A stretch of DNA of 64,000 nt from Reticulitermes speratus (GCA_021186555.1 JAJKFL010000042.1:10470781-10534780), one strand, 5' to 3'; positions 44,711-56,340 are shown, counted from the stretch's first letter. A program made the numbers and translations. Notes: a model not told the origin generated them from the letters alone.

Positions 44711-45610
44711 TATCGTGTATCAAAACCTTGGGTGTGAGTATGTGTGTGTATATGTATCGTGTATCAAAACCTTGGGTGTGAGTATGTGTGTGTATATGTA
44801 TCGTGTATCAAAACCTTGGGTGTGAGTATGTGTGTGTATATGTATCGTGTATCAAAAGCTTGGGTGTGAGTATGTGTGTGTATATGTATCGTGTATCAAA
44901 AGCTTGGTGTGAGTATGTGTGTGTATATGTATCGTGTATCAAAAGCTGGGTGTGAGTATGTGTGTGTATATGTATCGTGTATCAAAAGCTTGGGTGTGAG
45001 TATGTGTGTATATATTATCGTGTATCAAAAGCTTGGGATGTGAGTATGTGTGTGTATATGTATCGTGTATAAAAGCTTGGTGTGAGTATGTGTTGTATAT
45101 GTATCGTGTATCAAAAGCTTGGGTGTGACTATGTGTGTGTATATGTATCGTGTATCAAAAGCTTGGGTGTGAGTATGTGTGTGTATATGTATCGTGTATC
45201 AAAAGCTTGGGTGTGACTATGTGTGTGTATATGTATCGTGTATCAAAACCTTGGGTTTGAGTATGTGTGTATATGTATCGTGTATCAAAAGCTTGGGTGT
45301 GAGTATGTGTGTGTATATGTATCGTGTATCAAAAGCTTGGGTGTGAGTATGTGTGTGTATATGTATCGTGTATCAAAAGCTTGGGTGTGAGTATGTGTGT
45401 GTATATGTATCGTGTATCAAAAGCTTGGGTGTGAGTATGTGTGTGTATATGTATCGTGTATCAAAAGCTTGGGTGTGACTATGTGTGTGTATATGTATCG
45501 TGTATCAAAAGCTTGGGTGTGAGTATGTGTGTGTATATGTATCGTGTATCAAAAGCTTGGGTGTGAGTATGTGTGTGTATATGTATCGTGTATCAAAACC
45601 TTGGGTGTGA

Positions 45611-45645
<35 letters not shown>
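44711..45645. repeat. 44-bp minisatellite, about 21 units, ending in (GT)n
   Basis: Units start at 44711, 44755, 44799 and so on to 45584. Consensus halves: tatcgtgtatcaaaagcttg and ggtgtgagtatgtgtgtgta plus tatg. Two variant sites recur: aaaacctt versus aaaagctt (the latter in most internal units, the former in units 1-3, one unit near 45237 and the last), and gtgagt versus gtgact. Small indels near 44905-45100. A GT-run follows at 45611-45643. Non-coding. Confidence 0.96.
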
Positions 45646-45648
<3 letters not shown>

Positions 45649-45974
45649 ATAATGTGCCATAGTCTGTTGTATCAAAAATTAATTCTCAGCAGTTCTTAAA
45701 AGACTATTTTTCTCATTTTTAATATTATCAGCTGCTCTAAAATATTTACAATATACACAGATCTCCGCTGTACCAACCACAGGCGATATCTACTACTGCA
45801 TGATGTTTGGAGACACCTTTCTACATTCTTACATTTTACGTTTTAACATTTCACTTTTACTTTAACCTGAATAATTTTTAGTAATACTGTACATCAATTG
45901 AGTGTTGTATAATGCTGATGTACATATGTTTACCATTTACTGACAGATGATACGCTGCTTGTTCTTTATAATAT
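45646..45974. other. No recognisable feature
   Basis: AT-rich flank of the minisatellite. Confidence 0.35.
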
Positions 45975-46090
45975 TATAGCTTTCTGATAATGGCTACAAT
46001 AGGTGGCCGAAATATGTTGGAGCGCAAAAACTAAGCTTTGTGCAGTAGTTGGAAATATAAGTAGTGTGCAGCCACCACTGCCATTTAGTC
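45975..46090 (+). repeat. PLE-like hammerhead-type motif, decayed (copy h)
   Basis: CTGATAA (45984-45990; G changed to A), T, GGC..., GGCC, GAAAT (46009-46013), ATGTTGGAG. Flanking sequence fits a PLE terminal repeat only loosely. Confidence 0.35.
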
Positions 46091-46343
46091 TGAAAGTTAG
46101 TAAACCCGTAAGTATATTATACAGAAAACTGAAGAGTGTTTTAATGTTAAACCACATAGACCCTACACTAACCAACGATATTTGATGGGTTAAATTACAG
46201 AGTCATAAGATTCTAAATTATTTCTGCTTTTTCGTATGTATTTGCTATGTATAAACATACACACGCACCCATGTTTCATTTAATAAATAGCACACATGAG
46301 GCATTCATTTAAGATATCGTGTAGGCATATATATTGCAACATG

Positions 46344-46586
46344 CCGATCCCAGTGGCCGCGCGGTCTAAGGCGTGGGTCTGCGGCCGCTCGCTTGCTGGG
46401 ATTGCGAGTTCGAATCCCACCTAGGGCTGGATGTCTCTTGTGAGTGTTGTGTGTTGTCAGGTAGAGGTCTCTGCGACGGGCTGGTCACTCGTCCAGAGGA
46501 GTCCTACCGAGTGTGGTGTGTCTGAGTGTGATCGTGAAGCCTCGATAATGAGGAGACCTGACCCACTAGGGGCTGTTGCGCCATTA
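46344..46586 (+). mobile_element. SINE A, full length, reference copy
   Basis: Complete head from ccgatcccagtggccgcgcg, A-box region gcggtctaaggcg, B-box gagttcgaatccc (46406-46418), body, and tail type 1 (gacccactaggggctgttgc, gccatta). Best copy for defining the family. The frame at 46431-46655 is read through it. Confidence 0.9.
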
Positions 46587-47386
46587 ATTCGGTATATATA
46601 TTTACATTCCTTACGGCTGAATTTTCCAGAACGTAGCTCCAGATTTAATAGTTAGTTGAAACTGTTTTTGTTGACTAGGAAAAATGTGTAGAGTATATTG
46701 GTTGGTGATTACATTAAACAAAGGACCATCGTAATTCATGTGTCTTATTTGAATTCAAAGTTATAAATTTATATAATCAGTGACGATTTGAAAAGTTCCA
46801 CATACGAGTACACATCAGTGATGCTTCTCATGTTACACCATTGTCTAAGGATTATAGTGTAAATTTATTTCCACTGCTAGGCGACACTTCTCTAAAGCTA
46901 TTTTTACGTCTGTGATTCTTCATTATTTAGAAATTTTTCTATGTATTTTTTAGTAAAAGTAATCTTTCCGACGAGGAATTTAAGAACACTTCGAACGTCA
47001 TGACAGTGAATTTATCACCACGAATGGTGACCAGAAAAGAGCGGCTACTGGAATGCTGATTCTCTTTCAATGGGCGAATCTGTGACTCAGTGATTTTGCC
47101 GACAGAATAGTCGGTCACGTCAAAGCTGAATGCCAATTGCTTGTTATAACTTGCTGAAACATTCCTTGATATCACGACGATATTCTACAGAGTAACTATT
47201 CTTCATAAAACTTTTCAAATTTTTCTTTCAATTTGTACGCGCTTTAAAACTATAAATTAAAGTAGCTTTGCGTAATAAAATATAAACATAGATGGAAATC
47301 ATTTACGGACATTCTGTATATAACATAGATTAATAATCTTCCAAGCTTCAGACTCTCGTCTGCAAGTTCTCATTGGCAATATATAC
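46587..47386. other. No recognisable feature
   Basis: The minus frame at 46939-47175 is unrecognised. Confidence 0.35.
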
Positions 47387-47966
47387 AGGGTGATTCAGGC
47401 GAGAAGTCAATATTTTAGGAGGTGGTATTTTGGGTCATTGTGAGAAATAAAAGATCACATGAACATGTGTCTAATTCTGAGTGGTTAACGGGAGAGAGCT
47501 GTTTGAATCTCCATATCTAACTCCGTTAGATTTTTTTTGTGAGGTTGGATGAAGAGCGAAGGTTACAAAAGAAAGGTGGATACACGAGACAAATTGCTCG
47601 TTCGCATTTTGGATGCTGCTGCCAGAATAAAGTAAGATGATAAAATCAGACAAAAAACACCCGATCTTCCCACAGGAGTTGCAAAGTGCATTGAGGTTGA
47701 CAGTGGGATTTTCGAATATTTATTTTGAACTGTAATAATTTTGTCATTTCTGTGTAACAAATTTGTCATTTAAACATAAAATTAAAACTAAAATATAATT
47801 AACTGTAATTTATCTTTCTTTATTATCATTCACAATGCCTTTGTACTTGTAGATTCAAACAGCTCTATCTCGGTAACCATTCATAATTATACACATGTTC
47901 ATGAGAACTTCTTTCTCACAATGACCGATGCTATCACCTGTATTCCTGAATCACTCTGTATATATA
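47387..47966 (+). mobile_element. Mariner-like element with long inverted ends and transposase relic
   Basis: Ends are tatatacagggtgattcagg (left) and cctgaatcactctgtatata (right), with inverted homology running about 120 bp inward (to gctgtttgaatct on each side). Flanking TA fits Tc1/mariner target choice. Between the arms lies a transposase C-terminal relic (next entry). About 580 bp in all, so an internally deleted, non-autonomous derivative. Confidence 0.72.
47508..47728 (+). pseudogene. Mariner-type transposase C-terminus, broken
   Basis: The first frame reads SPYLTPLDFF, matching the SPDL.PLDFFLWG block around the last catalytic aspartate of mariner-like transposases. A frameshift in the T-run (47531-47538) then gives a TGA where tryptophan is expected, KSEGYKRKVDTRDKLLVR, ILDAAARIK, a TAA, and GVAKCIEVDSGIFEYLF before the terminal TGA. 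Two internal stops plus one frameshift; inactive. Confidence 0.7.
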
Positions 47967-48867
47967 GCTTTTACTTTATGCTAAACGCAGCCATATATTC
48001 CAGACCTAAATCAGATTAACTTCAGTAATCAAAGGGCTGAAGATCTAATAGAGCGTAATGTACGTAACATTTGATTTAATTTATCCAAAGGTCAACAAGG
48101 CGTTGAGGAATGTGCCATTGTGCGATCCGCCTCTTCATTTTCAAATGTAAACTATAAAGTTCACGCAGCCTTATGAGAATAACCTTAGGGCGTGTGATCA
48201 CGAAATGAAGCTTTCGAAATGACATCAATTCAATGTTTCTTACTGTTCCAGTAAAGTTTATATGAAATGATAACTACTCACAATCGCTTCACCGCCTACA
48301 CAGTCGACTTTCTCAGCATACCTCCTACACCTCGAAGGGAAATATCGATATTGACTAGTATAAAGCCCTTTCATTTCTCAACGGGAAACTTTGACAATTC
48401 CAGGCTCGAGCTACGATTTCTATAGGTAGGCTAGAATATAATGTATTATATCACGGTTTCACTGAATATGGACTCCATTACCTTCAAACGTTTTGGAAAG
48501 GAAGCTTGATTGACTAACTGTTGCTACTAGATTGAGTTAATCTTTCTCTACAGAGATCAAAAAATAGAAATCTCTGAGTGATTTTCTTTGCTGCAGTCTT
48601 TCGGCCTATTTGACACTAGTAAATAATGATTGACACATAACGAGATAACAGCTTAGCTTTTACATATGTATATACACTAGCGTTTACCAATACCATTATT
48701 GAATCTGGAGCAAAATATATATTTAGAAAACAACTGTTGTAAGCGTACAAATATTTTTGCATATAAAGACGGGACACGAAGTCAGGAACTTCAGGGAGAA
48801 TAGTCCATAGTGCAGTAAATAATCACAAGTCTAGTTAAAAGTGTGGGGAACCAGTGGTTTACGTCGC
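47967..48867. other. No recognisable feature
   Basis: Probably host or very old DNA. May contain the lost 5' part of the next relic, but I could not recognise it. Confidence 0.3.
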
Positions 48868-49047
48868 TTTGAACCCCTTAAGAAGTATCTGGCTTGCAAG
48901 CAGTTTGCAACAGACGCCGACGTGAAGCAAGCTGTCCTCTTCTGACTACAGACACTTAACACCGACTTCTCCTAAGCCGCGATACAAGCCTTGGCGCCGC
49001 GGTGGGACGAATGCTTAAATGTCAATTGTGAATACGTGGAGGTGTGA
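48868..49047 (+). pseudogene. Mariner transposase C-terminus relic
   Basis: A 60-codon frame reads FEPLKKYLACKQFATDADVK, then QAVLF-stop-LQTLNTDFS-stop-AAIQALAPRWDECLNV and ends EYVEV-stop. It follows the F.PLK..L.G..F..D..VK.AV..WL......F...I..L..RW..C.. pattern of mariner DD34D C-termini. Two internal in-frame stops, no frameshift. A different family from the 47.5-kb relic. No inverted ends found. Confidence 0.75.
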
Positions 49048-49751
49048 TGTGTACCATCTGCTACCCATGCGCCACTTATAGTTGAAGTCAGAATAAAGGT
49101 CTCAGCATCAGACCGTTTTTTGCACAGAATGCATATATATTTTCTTATTTTGTTTGGGAAATAGGTACCAATGTTTCAGAGAAATCTACCATTTCCATCT
49201 GTCTGGAAGTGTACTTTTCTAACCTCATGGCAGCGGTAGAAGGTTCTTCTGGAACATTAGTATCAATGTACCAAACTACACGACGTCAAACCTAAGAAAA
49301 TAATTTTGTGTTTCAGTATAAAAAATTACAGAAAACGCAAAACAATTTATGTTGTACTGAAAGAAGGCAATTGTTACTGAAATTCTTATTTGGGAAGTAT
49401 TATTGAATCTTGAAATGAGGAGTCACGTTAAATTGAATTCATAAACGAGCAACGGAAGATAGAACAGAAATCTGAATTGAAAACAAACCACTCGCTTCCA
49501 AGAAAAGTAAACAACCCGTACGGTGTGCAACAAATTGAAAAGTAGAGCAAATAAACATACCAGGAACCTAATGACGGAACTCAATATCGGAAAATAATGG
49601 AGAGATTTAGTTCGGGACGCAGAGCCCCACGAACGGAGGTAATATTTCTAGGAACACAATTTTTCATTTTGCATATCCCAGAATGCAAATATGTTCTTCA
49701 TCACAATAACTGCAAGCAGTCGAGTGCTCATAAACAATTTCTTTTCCTTTC
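49048..49751. other. No recognisable feature
   Basis: AT-rich. Confidence 0.35.
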
Positions 49752-49870
49752 CCCTCGTCAATAAATTACCTACTCTTCATCGATACCTGAAGTCCATGTT
49801 CGCGCTTACAACAGCGACCACTGGACCGTACCATACATGAAAAATTTGAATCCAGCCTACAGGTACAATG
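49752..49870 (-). repeat. LINE H C-terminal and tail fragment
   Basis: cgatacctgaagtccatgtt, cgcgcttacaacagcgacca and gaatccagcc parallel the LINE H copies at 35.5 and 60.5 kb (acccgaagtttcat..cgc.ttcacaacag..ccact). Confidence 0.5.
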
Positions 49871-50269
49871 CTCAAATCCTATTCTTTAAAACGCATTTTA
49901 GGCACCTTCGCCATATTCGTCTGTGTGCATGTATCAATTCGGCCCCACCGAATGGATTTTCGTTAAATTTGTTACACGAAACTTTAATTAAACTCTGTCG
50001 GTAAGGTTCAAATTTATTTAAAATCTAAGAAAAATATCGGGCATTTTAGACGGAGATTTAAGTAGGTTTTACGATCTTAATAATGACATACGTAGCGTAA
50101 TAATACAAAACTCAGTTTTTCCCTCCCATGGTAACAATGTCAATATCGAATATTGTTGACGGCTTATCTTATAAATGAAAACAGAGTTTACTGATTCGTT
50201 TCCATGGCAACAATGCTTACTCGAATGTGCCAATATTTTACATTTTACGTACATTGCCGTCTTGTAACA
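49871..50269. other. No recognisable feature
   Basis: Two related strings, ttccatggcaacaatg and ctcccatggtaacaatg, at 50116 and 50200 form a short imperfect repeat. Confidence 0.3.
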
Positions 50270-50370
50270 TAATTTTTTCCTTTACGTGTAAGTCTTCTAG
50301 GAGGTACCTTCTTCTCAGGTCTCCCAACTAAAATTCTATACCCATTTCTCATGTATTTAATAATTGCTAC
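50270..50370 (-). repeat. LINE H-type fragment (RILVG region)
   Basis: aagtcttctaggaggtacct, caggtctcccaactaaaatt and ctatacccatttct match 58750-58820. On the minus strand it gives a GYRILVGRPEKK-like peptide, the RILVGKPEGKRP block of LINE C-termini. Confidence 0.55.
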
Positions 50371-50903
50371 TTCCATGATTGATATCAACGCGTCAGAATT
50401 TTGAAAGTAGGTTTATATATGACACATGTATTTATTCATTTAGCTTTAGAACTCAGTAGTCATCCAAAGAAATAACAAAGAATCAAATTACATGCAACTG
50501 CTTCTGGTGAGTTCTTTAAGATAGATCTTTAGTCAGAACGCCCAGTCGTAAGAAACGAACCCGGACCTTCAGAAAGATAAACACTAATGATATACGAACA
50601 CAAAGACGTCTGGTTTCGGCTTTCAGTAAGTCACGTAACTAAAACAGGGCGTTTGCCTAGACGACCAAGAGCCAGACGTCATCACACAAAACACGACAGT
50701 GGATTCTTCCCACGTACATGCAGCCTCACAAATAAACAAACCAACTGAACAAGCACAGCCCATAGAAAATGGTTTAAATCGGGACAAACCCCACGACTAA
50801 GACATACACAGTGGCGCAAAAGTCATTTGACACTTGATATATCAACATATTGACTGTAGTGTCACGTGACTGCGCCAGCCGGTACATACAGAAAGCGGCA
50901 ACA
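50371..50903. other. No recognisable feature apart from a transposon-end-like string
   Basis: At 50806-50825 cacagtggcgcaaaagtcat resembles the string at 13413 (cagggtggcgcaaaagccac). The roughly 40 bp after each also look alike (acttgatatatcaacatatt vs actcgatgttttacatattg). Confidence 0.35.
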
Positions 50904-51416
50904 GAATGTGACGATTTTTAGGTACCTGTTTCGATCAATCGGGCTGAATATAAGAAATATAAAATTAAGGAATATTGATAGTAATATGCACTTTAATGTA
51001 TGCTTTTTATTTCTTAAAAATTACATCTCCTAAGTGGTGTCCTGACGTGCGGTACATTCCTGTATTTGTGATCTGCAATTAACCGTAACATGGCAGCTGG
51101 CGTTCATCAGCGGCTCTAATTTCCACCCTGACGTGCTTTTTCGTCCCTTAACGTGATTATATTCAGAACTGAACTGTAACTGACGTACTGCAACGTAGGG
51201 GACAAGTTGTGTGCCTTTCTGTAGTTACGGTCAGTTTCCGATCACGGTTACAGGAAAGTGTTGCACGCCACGGAGACTACTTATGAGACGTAATTTTTAA
51301 AATGTAACGAGCGTATATCAAATAGCATTTTATTACTGATAATCCGTCATATTTTTTGTTTCTTATATTCAACCCAATTAATCAAAACAGCGGTCTGAAA
51401 ATCGTCACACTTTATT
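50904..51416. mobile_element. Inverted-repeat element L
   Basis: Left arm from gaatgtgacgatttttaggt (50904) and right arm to gaaaatcgtcacactttatt (51416) are inverted copies over about 100 bp at perhaps 75 percent, sharing cgattttcag, ttgggttgaatataagaaa and aatatgca-type blocks. Interior 300 bp, non-coding. Class (MITE or PLE-like fold-back) unresolved; no hammerhead motif seen. Confidence 0.55.
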
Positions 51417-51944
51417 ATGACCTCGCCCAGTAAAACACATAAAAAGATGTAGGCGAAAAGAAATAGAAGCAAGGTTGCGATAAAGGATACATAAAAACAG
51501 CAGGATTACGAGGAGAGTTGTAGGGCTGTTTAGTGACGTTATATCAACCAAAAACATCAATACATTTTGAGATGCCAGAATACAGACCACTTAAGAATAA
51601 GTCAGCAACAAGAAGAGTTTGCGGCTGGTGGCGCTGCTGATGGTGACGGTGATGGTGATTGTCATGACATTGCAAATCGGACTGACAGCCCTTTCCAGCC
51701 GATGGGATTGTATATGTTGTATTTTTGTGCAGTTAGGTGAAGGGCGGTCCAGACTTACACGCAGTAAGAAATGCCACCTTTTTAGTTGGAGGCAAGAAAC
51801 ATGTTTCACTTCAGCACTCGTAGGAAAGTGTAAGTTTCTGTTTGAACAGACAGATATACAGTCATGATCACGTGTGATTTACGGTACGTGACAGACACAG
51901 GAACAAGCGAATTCCGAAACTATAAAGACGCAAAAAATATTCTA
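51417..51944. other. No recognisable feature
   Basis: The frames at 51591-51867 overlap on both strands and are unrecognised. Confidence 0.3.
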
Positions 51945-52010
51945 GCTCTGGTGAAAAAATTTCGCAACTTGTACGGAACCCGAAGTCTCATAATCTGTCC
52001 AAAATCCTCC
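51945..52010 (-). repeat. LINE H tail fragment
   Basis: tggtgaaaaaatttcgcaac, then cggaacccgaagtctcataa, matches 58595-58640. Confidence 0.4.
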
Positions 52011-53288
52011 ATCACAGAGCCTGTTTTGATTTACTTAAATTCTTTCCAAAATATTGCATCAAATTTATTTAAGGTCCGCTTATTTTGGCGAATTGGCAAA
52101 ACAAATGCGACAAGCGCCTATTAGCTTTGTCATGCTTCTTTGTCTGTCCGTCTTTATGACTGCTCTCCTTATGGAGCAGAGTGACTACCACTGCACAGAT
52201 CTTCTTAAATTACGTTGAGAATTTTTACTAACATTAGCCGACACATTACGATTTTGGTTAAAGCAGGATAAAAGTAACAGATGTTATACACAAATCCTAC
52301 GTACCTTTGATTGGTCTTAATAATTGAGACAGACTCTATCCCCTCTAGGGTAAGAGCCGAGGCTGAAGAAACAGAAGTCTATCGATCAAAGATCGCGTTC
52401 GATTGTAAACGTCCAGTATCGACGTTTGAGTTGTCGATTGTAAGTCTCCCCGATGACAGAATATCGATGAAAATCGAGTGTATAAATCTGTTTTTAATAT
52501 TCAGAGACATCTTGTGAGCGTTAAAATAGGCAGTGATTTTCCGGGAAGTTTTCACGAATTTAGAAGTTAAGGGCAATTTAACAGCAAGGGCGCCAGGAAT
52601 GTTATGAGCAGTGGTCGTTTCCTAAATTGTAACATTATTCTCTCGCCTACACTTATTTATGTCAAGTGGTCCCTCTGCTTGGGGTTCGTGTGTGTGTCGG
52701 AAATTATGAAGGCATTTCTCATTTTTCAAGTGCGTAAATGTGGATTCGATTCAGTCTAAATATTTTAAGTTTGAATGACATCAACCTGTGCATACAGCAC
52801 GAATTTTCGGATTCCTAAAGAGGTGGAGAATTTATCGATAATCTTAGCCATTATCAACTTCTGAAGAAGGGCATTGCTACAAGGAGTTAGTTAAGAATAA
52901 AATTAAAGGAAATGAAACGTATTATTCCGGTTGTACATAGCATCGGTCTGTAATAAAAATAAGATACGTTCACGTGGTATCATGATTTCACATTCGAAGA
53001 ATATACACTTGTGGTAGAGTAACATGTTATACGTTGTAGATGTTAACATCTCGTAGGTAGGAAAACGTGACAGGCGCTATGTTTAGCGGACAGCATTTTG
53101 AATCACAGAAAGATGCTTTGAATATTAACGTGAAGCGACAAGTGCAGCACGTCTGAATATCCTGGTATGTAGAAGTTTCAGCAGCAGTTTTCACACGGCT
53201 CCTCTTCCTCTCCAGTGACACGACACAACGCCTAACATATTGCATTCCGGAGACATGAGTTAATTTACCTGCACAATATTTCGTCACT
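52011..53288. other. No recognisable feature
   Basis: 1.3 kb. The frames at 51864, 52311, 52379 and 53027 are unrecognised. CTGAAGA at 52861 lacks a following GAAAC. Confidence 0.4.
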
Positions 53289-53302
53289 AATTTATCCGTT
53301 AA

Positions 53303-53729
53303 GTCGCCCTCGGTGGACTAGTGGTTAGCGTGCTCGCCACTGGACCCAAGGTTCGCGGGTTCGATCCCGACCGAGGTCGATGGATTTTTAAGGGTGATAA
53401 AAATCCGGAGCACCACTTCCTTCGGAGGGGAAGTAAAGCCGTCGGTCCCATGTCGTAGATTTACGGCATGTAAAAGAACCTTACGGGCATGAATAGAACC
53501 AGTAATGTCCGTAAGCAAAATTCAAGCGGCCATTTCTCACCCAAGTCTCCTGACTGCCTGCCAGATGGCTCTGGCAGTCTCATCAAGATTGAGCAAAAAC
53601 TTGTTTGGTCAGTGAGCCGGTCACTCACTACAGAATGCACACTTACCGACCAGGAAACCTTCGGGATGAAATCCCAAAAGAGGTTTTGGCCCACCCCGGG
53701 CTGTAACGCCATGGAAGAAGAAGAAGAAG
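53303..53729 (+). mobile_element. SINE B, full length with target-site duplication
   Basis: tRNA-derived head from gtcgccctcggtggactagt: A-box region tggactagtgg, B-box gggttcgatcccg (53357-53369). A long body (aaatccggagcaccacttcc, ggcatgtaaaagaacc), a 3' part shared with 15119-15333, the tail ggcccaccccgggctgtaac then gccatgg, and GAA repeats. Flanked by perfect 14-bp repeats aatttatccgttaa (53289-53302, 53730-53743). At 427 bp it is the longest SINE here. The frames 53461-53743 are artefacts of it. Confidence 0.93.
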
Positions 53730-53743
53730 AATTTATCCGTTAA

Positions 53744-54221
53744 AATAAGCTGCTTTAATTTGTGTTTGAACATACTTCAAAAAATATTAGAGAATATGAC
53801 GTATTAGCCTTTTATTCTTGTTAGTTTCCTTTCACAATATTATGAGAAGAATTAACTATTTAAAGCAGAGTGGTTCTAATACTATCAGTTAATTTAAAAT
53901 ACAAAAGAAATATGTACATTCCCCTCAAAATATATAGGTGCCTCAGAAGAAACACAAATTTTTTAAACGGAATTAACTGACTGTTCTTTGCGTTGGATAG
54001 GCATTAAACTATCTGTGAAGCAGAAATTGAAGTTTAAATAATTGTTAGGTTAACATGAAGCTTCAGGAGTTTAAAGCTTGGCAATTTCTCTGTTACAAAT
54101 TAAAATCTTTTAAATTAGAACATATTTAACCCACATTATGTCTGAATAAATCTACAATTCTTTTAGAAGGAACCATATATAAAATCATTTAATGTTTGGT
54201 ATATGTGGGAGCAAATTTATA
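53744..54221. other. No recognisable feature
   Basis: AT-rich. Confidence 0.35.
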
Positions 54222-54460
54222 TGTCGACTCATTCTTAAGCTCGGAGCTAGATGGGAGTGGTTAACTTCATGCTCCGGCCACTTTACCCCTGGAAACAATC
54301 CTGGTGTCCATTGAATACGAGGCTGGATGGGCTCCAGATCCGGAGTGGATGATTCGGAGAAGAGAAAAATGTTTTGTCCCTGCTGGGATTCAAACCCCAG
54401 ATCGTCCAGCCTATAGAGTAGTCACTATACTGACTGGGGCTATACGGCTCCCCATAAGGT
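54222..54460 (-). mobile_element. SINE E, diverged
   Basis: On the minus strand: head (cagtatagtgactactctat, ggctggacgatctgggg, B-box ggtttgaatccc), then catccactccggatctggag, a body with cctcgtattcaatggacacc and ccaggggtaaagtggccgg, then agctccgagcttaagaatga. Collinear with E but with a variant middle. Confidence 0.7.
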
Positions 54461-55345
54461 CACATAAACAAGGCAATTAGCCTTGAAAATTACAAGAAAG
54501 CAGAAGAAGGGTTCAACGTGAGACGAACTAAAGCTGATTAGTTAAATTAAAATCACAACACAGTTTAGAACTAATAATAAATTGACTGATATATTAAATT
54601 TTGCACAAAGCTTGCTGAAACTTCAAAGGAACCTATTAGAAAGGTACTTTATCGAAAATTCCCAATATTATTCTACGCTAAATTACAGTGATACATATTT
54701 TATATCAGTAATAAACTGTACAAAATATAAGAGCCGGCGAATGAGTGTGAGTGACTTGGCTTTCAGATGAAAGCTAAACAGCGACCGAACCTACATACAT
54801 TTTACTATTCCAATATTAATGTCACTCAGCCCATCTCTTTGCATTTACGTTCTTACAAATTGCCTCGAAACCGCATAATGGTGGAAAAGTGTTTTACAGA
54901 TTTTCCTTAATACACACTGCAGCATAATTCCAAGCCTTCCAGGTAAACATTTCCCATTTCCAGCTACTGTATCCACTCTCACACTCTCATACAACAATCA
55001 CAGTTTCACTTAATGTGCACACTATGACGTATGGACATTTGTTTTCGGTAATCAGTGACTCACAGACGGCCTTACGACATATTTGCAGCCATCTCTGCCA
55101 CCTGACGTTACTATCCGTAACTATAAAAATAACTTGTTTTATCAGAACATAATAACATGAGACTGTTGTGCTTATATGTATAGGGACTGATGTCTCCTAG
55201 TGTGTGACGTCATGCAGCGTGGACCAACTGACAGAAGCATCGCTAATGAACCAAATAATACCTTTATTATGTTTTCTCAAAATTATGCTGCAAAAAAAGC
55301 ACTGATATCAAAGACAATAAAGTGAACAGTGTTATAATACGGTGA
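54461..55345. other. No recognisable feature
   Basis: The frame at 54582-54770 is unrecognised. Confidence 0.35.
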
Positions 55346-55628
55346 GAGTGTGGTGAAGGGCCCCGCAGCAGACGCTACGGACGCACCGCAGCCTTGAGGC
55401 TTATTGTGCAACCCTGTGGTGAAGATGAATATTAGTTTTGTTTTCATTTTTCCGTGTAATGGAGCACCGGTGGATTGAAATTTACATGGGAAAAACGAAG
55501 TACTAGGGGAAAAACCTGTTCCAGTGCCACTTTGTCCGCCACAAATCCCACATGGACTGACCCGGGATCGAACCCAGGCCTCCGCGGTGAGAGGCCGGCG
55601 ACTAACCGCCTGAGCCATGGCACGGCCC
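55346..55628 (-). mobile_element. SINE C, minus orientation
   Basis: The minus-strand head gggccgtgccatggctcagg (55628 leftward), B-box gggttcgatcccggg, then gtgggatttgtggcgg, and an end in ccgtagcgtctgctgcgggg and ccttcaccacac. Better head than the 1.01-kb copy. The 148-codon frame at 55283-55729 is read through it and is not a gene. Confidence 0.88.
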
Positions 55629-56340
55629 CTAAGACGATGAGTTAAATCAATTTTTAGATGTAGAAGAGCAGCCTGTTCCACGACTAATATTTTAAACTGA
55701 TACCGAAACGTCGACAGAACTTGAGACAAACATAAGACATAGCATCTTCGGTTTACACAGAAGTGGGCACGAGGCCTAACTCAGACAAAAATAATTTTGA
55801 TATTATCTAGTGGTTTATTTCGCGAGCCTGTCAGTATCTAGTCTATAAAACGTCCATGACGGAGGAAGTCACTGGGGTGTCAACAAATAGAAGCTATCTG
55901 TAGGTGCCAATAATGTAGTGTGCGTGTTTATCGACGTTTGGACGTGCAGCGGATATCAGAGCCGTGGAAAATGTAGCAGATTGAAAAATATGTTGAGTAC
56001 AAATCGAAAATAGAAAGCATTTGGGCAAACAAGATTTCTGATACTTTACACACACAAATATATATATATATATATATAATCCAGCAGATTGCTTGACACG
56101 ACGTCACAGAGCTACTTTTCTTTACCGCATTTAACAGAGCAGATCACTGCAGCTTGTGCTTAGTAAAGGGCCGATGTTGCCTCTTCCAAAAGCACCCGTC
56201 CAAGCCCCAGGTCCATTGTGAAAATGTGGTGTTGTTACTCTCCATTAAATTCGGAAGGTGAAGGACCACCCATTATCAGTTATGTGGCTATGTTTATTTA
56301 ATATATTCACTGGCGCACTTCATAGATGGAGTTAATATCT
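55629..56340. other. No recognisable feature apart from (AT)n at 56058-56079
   Basis: About 11 AT units; nothing else. Confidence 0.4.

Noticed and set aside
44711-45645. CRISPR array
   Set aside because: Units are continuous with no unique spacers and only scattered base changes; this is a minisatellite in a eukaryotic genome.
49270-49300. Family F 3' block at ccaaactacacgacgtcaaacc
   Set aside because: Similarity covers about 20 bp and lacks the cccagaag end; could be chance.
52861-52895. Hammerhead-type motif at ctgaagaaggg
   Set aside because: No GAAAC follows within a plausible stem II length.
55283-55729. 148-codon frame
   Set aside because: Lies over SINE C; the protein-like look comes from the tRNA-derived head.
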